A stretch of 64,000 nt of DNA from Clostridium zeae (GTDB taxonomy: Bacteria; Bacillota; Clostridia; Clostridiales; Clostridiaceae), in assembly GCF_017312485.1 (NCBI RefSeq), contig NZ_BMBA01000002.1, positions 186,001 through 250,000 on the forward strand, given 5' to 3'. Below, piece by piece: positions 57,645 through 64,000 of the stretch. The position numbers and the translations under genes are program-made. The notes below the pieces were generated by a model. It was not told the DNA's origin and did not search any database. It was given only the letters and a program-made list of their open reading frames with translations. The number at the start of each line of letters is the position of its first letter. The first letter of the stretch is position 1.

Positions 57645-58343
57645 CTACCCTCTATTTGATTGTCCATAATATGAATTAGCACCATGTTTTCTTAAGAAAT
57701 GCTTGTCTAATAAATTGTTATCTATTGAACCTATATCTGAATTTAAATTCAAAGTGTCATAAGCCATCTTACAAACTTCTTCTAATATAACTGCATTATG
57801 AACTGCGTCATCGGCATTTTTTCCCCAAGTGAATGGTCCATGACTATAAACCAATACTCCAGGCATTTGATTTGGATCTATATCCTTAAAAGTTTCAACT
57901 ATAACATTACCAGTCTCTTCTTCATATTGTCCCTTTATCTCAACTTCATTTAGCTCTCTAGTACAAGGTACTGTTCCGTAAAAATGGTCTGCATGAGTTG
58001 TACCAAGAGCCGGAACACTTTTTGTAGCTTGAGCCCAAGTAGTAGCCCATTGTGAATGAGTATGGACTATTCCTCCGATGTCTTTAAAACTTTTGTATAG
58101 AACTAAATGTGTAGGTGTATCTGAAGATGGTCTTAAACTTCCTTCAACTACATTTCCTTCTAAATCTACTACAACCAAATCCTCTTCAGTCATATCATCA
58201 TACTCAACTCCACTTGGCTTAATTACAACTAATCCACTTTCCCTATCTATAGCACTAACATTTCCCCAAGTAAACTTAATCAACCCATACCTAGGTAAAT
58301 CCAAATTTGCTTTTAATACCTTTTTCTTTAATTCTTCTAACAT
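57645..58343 (-). CDS. araD: L-ribulose-5-phosphate 4-epimerase
   Basis: 232 residues. [27 protein letters not shown] (two metal His), [14 protein letters not shown], and [12 protein letters not shown] (third His) follow AraD closely. It converts L-ribulose 5-phosphate to D-xylulose 5-phosphate. RBS GGAGG. No araA or araB is adjacent, so the ribulose phosphate may come from another route, such as the pentitol dehydrogenase at the window end. Confidence 0.93.
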   Translation of the reverse strand: MLEELKKKVLKANLDLPRYGLIKFTWGNVSAIDRESGLVVIKPSGVEYDDMTEEDLVVVDLEGNVVEGSLRPSSDTPTHLVLYKSFKDIGGIVHTHSQWATTWAQATKSVPALGTTHADHFYGTVPCTRELNEVEIKGQYEEETGNVIVETFKDIDPNQMPGVLVYSHGPFTWGKNADDAVHNAVILEEVCKMAYDTLNLNSDIGSIDNNLLDKHFLRKHGANSYYGQSNRG

Positions 58344-58469
58344 TATAATATACCTCCATTATCCCTCAAACTGTTGGTATCACTATATATTTATATAATT
58401 TTATATTTATATAATCATATATTGATATAATTTTATATCCATAAATTTTTATATTTTTATATTTAGTTG

Positions 58470-58560
58470 TGGTTAATACTATCCTTTAAATTAAGCGTTT
58501 ATACAGGAGATGCTCTATGAGCGAGCTACTAGAATTAAATGATTCTTTAATCATTTATTT
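58470..58560. repeat. Long inverted repeat family, left-end fragment
   Basis: TTATACAGGAGATGCTCTATG and GAGCGAGCTACTAGAATTAAATG match the left arms at 56.5 and 60.6 kb; the match breaks off at the TTTTTT tract. It directly follows the rpiB stop at 58,555. No right arm is present. Confidence 0.8.
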
Positions 58561-58989
58561 TTCATATTTTGCAATCTGTTCTAATCTCTTAGTGTGGTGT
58601 TTACCTATGAACTCCGTACGAAGCCAGGTATCCACAATCATAAGAGCCAATTCTTCTCCAATTACTCTCCCACCTAAGCACAGTACATTTGAGTCATTAT
58701 GTTCTCTTGTCGCTTTCGCTGTAAAACAATCTCCAACTAAAGCGGCACGTATTCCTTTCACCTTATTAGAAGCTATTGATACTCCAACGCCTGTACCACA
58801 GCAAAGAATTCCTTTGTCATAATTTCCTTTAGCAACTTCTTCGCTAACATTTATTGCAATTTCAGGATAATCAACACTTTCTTCTGAGAAGGATCCAAAA
58901 TCCTTATACTGAATCTTGTTTTTATCCAGATAATTTTTTATTATTTCTTTAAGCCTATAACCGCCATGATCACAACCTAACGCAATCAT
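58555..58989 (-). CDS. rpiB: Ribose-5-phosphate isomerase B
   Basis: 144 residues from the ATG at 58,989 (AAGGAG upstream). GCDHGGYRLKE and GILCCGTGVGVSIASNKVKGIRAA with the catalytic Cys, and NVLCLGGRVIG. It interconverts ribose 5-phosphate and ribulose 5-phosphate; some members act on allose 6-phosphate. The ATG overlaps the stop of the hexomutase gene (TAATG). Confidence 0.94.
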   Translation of the reverse strand: MIALGCDHGGYRLKEIIKNYLDKNKIQYKDFGSFSEESVDYPEIAINVSEEVAKGNYDKGILCCGTGVGVSIASNKVKGIRAALVGDCFTAKATREHNDSNVLCLGGRVIGEELALMIVDTWLRTEFIGKHHTKRLEQIAKYEK

Positions 58990-60533
58990 TAAATCATCTC
59001 CTTGACTTTCATATCTGTACAATCTAAATGTATATATTCTTCTAAAAAACTTTTAAGCCTATCTAGTATGATATTAATTCCTCCCTCATAATCGGACTCT
59101 ATATTTAAAGGCAATACTGGTTCATGTAAGGAAAGCCTTAGTAAGAACCATCCATCACCATTAGCTTTATCACAGTTTACTCTTATCCCTTCGTAATTTA
59201 CTGTATCTATGCTCCATCCAGGTAAGTCCTTTATACATGCTCTAAGTTCGGATATTATTTTTTCACCATAAGCCCTAAAATCTTCTGTCTTTATTTTCAA
59301 TCGAATATCCGAACTCTCCTTAGGCTCCTTTAAGTCATTTATAAGATAAGAGATATCCTTTCCTTCTTCCTTTAACTTGGCCACTTTTATTAATATCTTA
59401 GCAATCAAGTAAGCTCCATCATCTAAAAAGTAATTTTCCTTTAAGGCTGCATGTCCTGAGGTTTCGATTGCCAAATGACATTCCTTACCTTCATTATTTA
59501 AATGTTTAGCTTCATTTATAACATTTTTGTAGCCTCGTTTAAATCTATGATGAACCCCTCCTAGGTCAGCTATAAATTCACTTAAGCCTGTGGAGGTAAC
59601 TGAATCAGTGACTATATAGGATTTTGGATGTTCTTCAAGCACAATGGACGAGATAAGAGCTATCAATGCATTCTTGTTTACTTCTTTGCCAGTTTTACTC
59701 ACTATTGCTGCTCTATCAACGTCAGCGTCAAATATTATTCCTAGATCCGCTTTATGCTTTAAAACAGCTTTACTCAAAGCTTCCATAGCTGCCTTATCCT
59801 CTGGGTTAGGTATATGATTGGGAAACCTTCCATCTGGATCAATAAATTGACTTCCTTCTGTATCTGCACCTAAGCTTTCTAAAACCTTACTTACAAAAAA
59901 CCCCCCAGCTCCGTTTCCTGCATCCACAATAATCTTGCTTCCTGCTAAAGGTTTTTCCACTTTAATTTCAGTATTAAAAGCTACTTCCTCTCTTATTTTA
60001 TTAACTAAGATCTCTGCATACTGGTCAATAAAGTTTATTGACTTTACTTCTCCAATATTTGAAACAGTACTTTTGAAGTTTGCTGCGAGTTTTAATATAT
60101 TGGTTATGTCCTCTTTTTCACAGCCACCATTCACTGTAAAAAATTTAAGTCCATTATAATAATAAGGAAGATGACTGGCAGTTATCATAATTGCTCCATC
60201 ACACTTATAAGACTCCACAATAGTTGTCATAAACATAGCTGGAGTTGTACACATACCGCAATCATAGACTTCACACCCAGACTGCTTCAATACTTCTATT
60301 AATGTAGTTTTTAAACTTGGTCCTGACAACCTGGAATCCATACCTACTGATATCTTTACTTTTATCTTTACTTTATCTTCCTTATTTGATCTATTACTTT
60401 TTATCCATGCCGCAAAACCATATCCGATAGCTCTTACTTTCTCAATTGTAAGGTTACACCTAAGATTGTCATATTCAATAGCTACACCTCTGATATCAGT
60501 GCCACTTTGAAGTTTTTTTAGTTCTTCTATCAT
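58989..60533 (-). CDS. Phosphohexomutase (phosphomannomutase/phosphoglucomutase family)
   Basis: 514 residues. VGMDSRLSG, active-site Ser in ITASHLPYYYNG near 118 (usual form TASHNP, here Pro replaced in part: SHLP), metal loop FDADVDRAAI near 267, sugar-specificity loop near 355 (AIETSGHAALKENYFLDDGAY), and a C-terminal phosphate-binding domain. It moves phosphate between C1 and C6 of a hexose, or C1 and C5 of a pentose. Its place with rpiB and rpe allows a pentose role. RBS AGAAGG. Confidence 0.9.
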   Translation of the reverse strand: MIEELKKLQSGTDIRGVAIEYDNLRCNLTIEKVRAIGYGFAAWIKSNRSNKEDKVKIKVKISVGMDSRLSGPSLKTTLIEVLKQSGCEVYDCGMCTTPAMFMTTIVESYKCDGAIMITASHLPYYYNGLKFFTVNGGCEKEDITNILKLAANFKSTVSNIGEVKSINFIDQYAEILVNKIREEVAFNTEIKVEKPLAGSKIIVDAGNGAGGFFVSKVLESLGADTEGSQFIDPDGRFPNHIPNPEDKAAMEALSKAVLKHKADLGIIFDADVDRAAIVSKTGKEVNKNALIALISSIVLEEHPKSYIVTDSVTSTGLSEFIADLGGVHHRFKRGYKNVINEAKHLNNEGKECHLAIETSGHAALKENYFLDDGAYLIAKILIKVAKLKEEGKDISYLINDLKEPKESSDIRLKIKTEDFRAYGEKIISELRACIKDLPGWSIDTVNYEGIRVNCDKANGDGWFLLRLSLHEPVLPLNIESDYEGGINIILDRLKSFLEEYIHLDCTDMKVKEMI

Positions 60534-60553
60534 AACAAATACCTTCTTTTTAT

Positions 60554-60795
60554 TAGGCTATGTTTAAGAATATTGTCGAAATTAATCAGTTATACAGGAG
60601 ACTCTATATGAGCGAGCTAATAGAATTAAATGATTTTTTCAGATGGAATGGCGTTAATAAACTGTACTGTTCGAACGTAGTGAGTTTACAGTTTTAGCCA
60701 TGGAATATGAGAAAATCGTATTAATTCTTTGCGTAAGCTCATTAAAGCGTCGGATGATTAACTAATTAATTTCAACATAGTGCTTTAACAGCGCC
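60554..60795. repeat. Long inverted repeat element, complete copy (MITE-like or structured RNA)
   Basis: About 242 bases that fold on themselves. Outer ends AGGCTATGTT / AACAGCGCCT, then GAAATTAATCAGTTA / TAACTAATTAATTTC, ATGAGC / GCTCAT, GAATTAA / TTAATTC, GATTTT / AAAATC, ATGGC / GCCAT, and AAACTGTA / TACAGTTT around the loop CTGTTCGAACGTAGTGAG. TTTTAT flanks both sides (60,548-60,553 and 60,796-60,801), a possible target duplication. A 29-codon ORF (60,608-60,697) opens MSELIELNDFFRWNG behind CAGGAG. Confidence 0.85.
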
Positions 60796-60819
60796 TTTTA
60801 TGAAAAATACTTAGATACT

Positions 60820-61479
60820 TTAACTAATTTTACTGTTAAATTGCCTTAGAGTTTCGCAGACATCGCCGTTTTCAAACATCGCAGACCCTACTACTATATC
60901 CGTACACCCAAGTTCAATAACATTACTTATATTTTCTAGATTTATTCCTCCATCAACTTGGATTTCAAGATCTAAACCATTGCTTAATTTAAGTTCATTT
61001 AATTCTCTTATCTTTTCCTTCATCCCAGGAATAAAAGCTTGCCCTCCAAATCCTGGCTCTACAGTCATTACAAGAACCTTGTTAACCATTTCTCTCACAT
61101 GTTTTACAGTTTCTATTGGCGTAGCAGGATTTAATGCAATACCAGCTTTAATACCAAAGCTCTTAATTGTGTGTATGGTTTTATATAAATGAGTACAAGT
61201 TTCTACATGTACTGTTATTGTGTCGGCACCTGCTTCAACTAATGAATCAATAAATATCTCTGGATTTGCAACCATTAAATGAACATCAAATTCTAGAGTA
61301 TTGCTTATCTTTCTTAACATTTTTATTTGATCTGGTCCAAAGGCTATATTGGGAACAAAATTACCATCCATAACATCTATGTGAATAGCTTTTATTCCAC
61401 CTTCTTCAAGGGTCTTTATATCTTTTTCTAAATTACAAAAGTTAGCGCCTAGTATTGAAGGTGATATCTTTATATCCAT
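60820..61479 (-). CDS. rpe: Ribulose-phosphate 3-epimerase
   Basis: 219 residues, TIM barrel. SPSILGANF, HIDVMDGNFVPNIAFGP (metal His/Asp), FDVHLMVANPE, MTVEPGFGGQAF and DGGIN. It interconverts ribulose 5-phosphate and xylulose 5-phosphate. RBS AAGGAG. 16 bases downstream of the transketolase C-subunit, so in the same operon. Confidence 0.96.
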   Translation of the reverse strand: MDIKISPSILGANFCNLEKDIKTLEEGGIKAIHIDVMDGNFVPNIAFGPDQIKMLRKISNTLEFDVHLMVANPEIFIDSLVEAGADTITVHVETCTHLYKTIHTIKSFGIKAGIALNPATPIETVKHVREMVNKVLVMTVEPGFGGQAFIPGMKEKIRELNELKLSNGLDLEIQVDGGINLENISNVIELGCTDIVVGSAMFENGDVCETLRQFNSKIS

Positions 61480-61495
61480 CTCTGCTCTCCTTTAC

Positions 61496-62413
61496 TTAAA
61501 GTTCTTTAACTGTAGTTACTATATTTTCAACAGTTAGCTTATAATGTTTTAATATTGCCTCAGGAGTTCCAGACTGACCAAAAACATCCTGTAACCCAAT
61601 TCTTCTCATGGTTGTTGGGCATTGTTCTGATAATACCTCTGCTACTGCTGAACCTAATCCCCCTACAACACTATGCTCTTCTACAGTTACAACCCTTCCT
61701 ATCTTTCTAGCCAAATTAACTATAAGTTCACTATCTAAAGGTTTTATAGAGTGAATATTTACAACTGTTGCATTGATTCCATCGCTTTTTAGAACCTCTG
61801 CTGCCTCTAGAGCTTTTGCAACCATTATGCCAGTTGCTATTATAACTACATGTTCTCCATGTCTAAGTATTTCACCTTTTCCTATTCTAAAGTTATAGTC
61901 ATCTTCATGCATTACAGGAGTTGCCGCTCTTCCTAATCTTATATAGACTGGTCCATAATATTCTGCTGCTGCGAGTATTGCTTTTTTTGCCTCTACTGCA
62001 TCAGAAGGACTAATGACAACCATATTTGGAATGCTTCTCATAAGTGAAATATCCTCAATTGCCTGATGACTTCCTCCATCTTCACCTACAGTTACTCCTG
62101 CATGAGTTGCTGCAATTTTAACATTCAAATTTGGATAAGCTACTGAGTTTCTTATCTGCTCAAAGGCTCTCCCTGCAGCAAACATTGCAAAGGTACTAGC
62201 AAAGGGAATCTTACCACAAGCAGCGAGTCCCGCAGCAGTTCCTATCATATCTCCTTCTGAGATACCCATATCAAAAAATCTCTCAGGAGCAAACTTTTTA
62301 AATTCAATGCTTTTAGTAGCCTTAGCTAAATCAGCATCAAGAACTACTATCTTTTCATTTTTACTTAACTCTTTTAAAGCTTCTCCATAAGCTTCTCTAG
62401 TAGCTATATTCAT
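61496..62413 (-). CDS. Transketolase, C-terminal subunit
   Basis: 305 residues. Pyrimidine-binding half of a split transketolase: DADLAKATKS, SEGDMIGTAAGLA with the catalytic Glu, THAGVTVGEDGGSHQ, and a C-terminal domain with VVTVEEHSVVGGLG. It combines with the N-terminal subunit encoded just upstream (2-base gap). The pair moves two-carbon units between sugar phosphates with thiamine diphosphate. Confidence 0.95.
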   Translation of the reverse strand: MNIATREAYGEALKELSKNEKIVVLDADLAKATKSIEFKKFAPERFFDMGISEGDMIGTAAGLAACGKIPFASTFAMFAAGRAFEQIRNSVAYPNLNVKIAATHAGVTVGEDGGSHQAIEDISLMRSIPNMVVISPSDAVEAKKAILAAAEYYGPVYIRLGRAATPVMHEDDYNFRIGKGEILRHGEHVVIIATGIMVAKALEAAEVLKSDGINATVVNIHSIKPLDSELIVNLARKIGRVVTVEEHSVVGGLGSAVAEVLSEQCPTTMRRIGLQDVFGQSGTPEAILKHYKLTVENIVTTVKEL

Positions 62414-62415
62414 CG

Positions 62416-63234
62416 TTATTCTCCTCCTTTAAGTTCTTTTATTGCTTGATCTTTCTGTTCTTCATTTGGAGCAGTTCCATGCCAAGAAGCCTGATTCTCC
62501 ATAAATGAAACACCTTTACCCTTAATTGTTTTACATATTACTGCTGTAGGCACATTTTTAGCCTTTTTCGCATTTTCCAAAGCATTTTTTATCTGCTCTA
62601 TGTCATGTCCATCTATAACTTCTACATTCCACCCAAAGGCTTTAAACTTTTTATCTACTGGATTTACATTCATCACTTCTTCATTTGATCCATCTATCTG
62701 TAATCCATTTAGGTCTATAAAGGCTAATAAATTATCTAATTTATAGTGAGCAGAACTCATTGCAGCTTCCCAAATTTGTCCTTCCTGCAATTCTCCATCA
62801 CCTATGATCGTATATATTCTGTAATCACTTTTATCCAACTTTGCTGCTAAAGCCATTCCATTTGCTGCAGATAATCCTTGTCCTAAGGAACCAGTTGACA
62901 TATCAACTCCTGGAGTTTTCTTCATATCAGGATGTCCTTGTAACATAGATCCAAATTTTCTTAAGCCTTTTAATTCTTCCTTAGAAAAATATCCTCTCTC
63001 AGCTAAAGTGGCATATAAGGCAGGAGCTGAATGTCCTTTTGATAAAACAAATCTGTCTCTTTCTGCCCATTTGGGGTTGTCTGGATTTATATCCATTTCA
63101 TTAAAATATAGTACTGTAAGCATCTCAACTATGGATAAAGATCCACCTGGATGTCCAGATTTTGCTTCTCCTATCATATCTACAATATTAATACGTATGT
63201 TTTTCGCAATATTTCTAAGAATCAATGAGTTCAT
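62416..63234 (-). CDS. Transketolase, N-terminal subunit
   Basis: 272 residues from the ATG at 63,234 (AAAGGTG upstream; a GTG inside that site is rejected). Thiamine diphosphate motif [24 protein letters not shown] near 145, with [26 protein letters not shown] and NGLQIDG. Split transketolases of this type often sit in catabolic operons beside a complete housekeeping enzyme elsewhere. Confidence 0.95.
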   Translation of the reverse strand: MNSLILRNIAKNIRINIVDMIGEAKSGHPGGSLSIVEMLTVLYFNEMDINPDNPKWAERDRFVLSKGHSAPALYATLAERGYFSKEELKGLRKFGSMLQGHPDMKKTPGVDMSTGSLGQGLSAANGMALAAKLDKSDYRIYTIIGDGELQEGQIWEAAMSSAHYKLDNLLAFIDLNGLQIDGSNEEVMNVNPVDKKFKAFGWNVEVIDGHDIEQIKNALENAKKAKNVPTAVICKTIKGKGVSFMENQASWHGTAPNEEQKDQAIKELKGGE

Positions 63235-63251
63235 TTTAATCACCTTTCTAA

Positions 63252-64000
63252 CTAAAATTGTACTAACACTTTATTAAAGTAAATTTTTCTATTTGCCATG
63301 TCTGATAGATACTGACCAACCTCTTCAACTCCAATTTTATGTGATATCATTGGTTTAAACTTTATTTGCCCTTTTGCCATAAAATCAAGAGTCGCATGCC
63401 ACGCTTTACCTGGGTATGGAGATGTATATGAATTCCATGAGCCTTGAATCTTTATTTCTCCACGTAATACTTTTTCTATTCCATTTTCCTTCAATGGTAG
63501 ATCAGAATGTGAGATTCCTAGGAAGACTATTCTCCCTTTCTTTTTTGCTACTAGAATTGCCTGTTCCTGTGTAAACTTACTTCCAGCAGTCTCTGCCACT
63601 ACATCTGCACCACCTTTTGTTATTTCAAGGATTGTCTTTACTGCATCACATTCCTTTGAGTTAACAGCTATGTCAGCACCTAACTGCTTAGAAAGTTCAA
63701 GCTTTTCACTGAAAATATCTACTGCTATAATTTTTGAAGCTCCAAAAATCTTTGCCCATTGAATAGTGAACTGACCTATAGGCCCACATCCCATAACAAC
63801 TACAGTATCACCAGGCTTAATTTCTGCTTTTTCAAGACCATGATATCCTATAGTTGCTGGTTCTACTCCTGCAGCTGTTTCAAAATCTAATCCCTCAGGT
63901 ATTTTTAATATGTGTTCCTTTGGAACTTTTGTATACTCGGCAAAGGCACCATCACTTCCTGTTCCTATTATGTTATAGTGCTCACATAATCCATAATTGC
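63252..64000 (-). CDS. Zinc-type medium-chain dehydrogenase (sugar alcohol dehydrogenase-like), 5' end outside window
   Basis: About 249 C-terminal residues are present; the gene continues past base 64,000. Visible: NYGLCEHYN (last structural-zinc Cys), [28 protein letters not shown], and the NAD-binding [22 protein letters not shown]. This is the sorbitol / galactitol-1-phosphate dehydrogenase branch of the MDR family. It heads the transketolase-rpe operon, so oxidation of a pentitol or its phosphate to a ketose is a reasonable inference, not proven. Confidence 0.9.
   Translation of the reverse strand, partial: NYGLCEHYNIIGTGSDGAFAEYTKVPKEHILKIPEGLDFETAAGVEPATIGYHGLEKAEIKPGDTVVVMGCGPIGQFTIQWAKIFGASKIIAVDIFSEKLELSKQLGADIAVNSKECDAVKTILEITKGGADVVAETAGSKFTQEQAILVAKKKGRIVFLGISHSDLPLKENGIEKVLRGEIKIQGSWNSYTSPYPGKAWHATLDFMAKGQIKFKPMISHKIGVEEVGQYLSDMANRKIYFNKVLVQF

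Noticed and set aside
58517-58822. A 101-codon plus-strand frame starting in the repeat's small ORF and running antisense through rpiB
   Set aside because: Only the first nine codons belong to the repeat; the rest is the complement of rpiB and has no independent support.

Overview
The window is a 64 kb piece of a low-GC, strictly fermentative Firmicute chromosome, most likely Clostridium sensu stricto. The evidence is the AT-rich composition, strong GGAGG-type ribosome binding sites, many intrinsic terminators, pyruvate formate-lyase with its activase, L-lactate dehydrogenase, rubredoxin, FeoAB, a T-box argS, and a pyr operon that includes the regulatory subunit PyrI. I see no rRNA or tRNA gene, prophage, insertion sequence with a transposase, or CRISPR array. 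Most of the window is ordinary core and housekeeping sequence.

Layout. 0-13 kb: a small membrane protein, an esterase, htpG behind a perfect CIRCE operator, nadE, a YaaR-type protein, a calcium P-type ATPase, a secreted metallo-beta-lactamase-fold protein, cvfB, a gamma-carbonic anhydrase and a PHP-domain protein. 13-24 kb: an Lrp/AsnC regulator, two small membrane proteins, a CmpB-type membrane protein, a PEPCK/HPr-kinase-like P-loop protein, plsC, a second MBL-fold lipoprotein, a YprB-like nuclease with a HAD phosphatase, and a Fur-type feoA-feoB-Cys-rich operon. 24-37 kb: a YprB-like nuclease with T-box argS, Ppx/GppA, trmB with a site-2 protease, three cell-envelope genes, PhoH with a PIN domain, and an LCP protein. 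37-45 kb: ldh, arginase, a DnaQ-like exonuclease, an M48 protease, rubredoxin, pflA and pflB. 45-52 kb: pyrBICFKDE behind a PyrR-type attenuator. 52-57 kb: a MacB/FtsX-type ABC transporter operon with a previously unlisted 26-codon ORF at its head, then a lipoprotein. 57-64 kb: a pentose-phosphate and sugar-interconversion cluster (class II aldolase, araD, rpiB, phosphohexomutase, rpe, split transketolase, and a dehydrogenase cut by the window edge).

Regulation readable from sequence: CIRCE plus a sigma-A promoter (htpG), a Fur-like box plus promoter (feoAB), a T-box leader (argS), and a PyrR-like anti-antiterminator, antiterminator and terminator (pyr).

The least explained signal is a dispersed intergenic repeat family. 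Its best copy, 60,554-60,795, is about 240 bp and forms one long imperfect inverted repeat. It carries a short ORF with its own ribosome binding site, reading MSELIELNDFFRWNG. Related full, split or truncated copies lie at about 40.4, 46.3, 56.5 and 58.5 kb, nearly all directly 3' of a minus-strand stop codon. A second module (hairpin AAAAATCG...GATTTTTT) recurs at 6.5, 36.9 and 56.6 kb and in part at 51.6 kb. The second lead is the 26-codon ORF in front of the ABC transporter.
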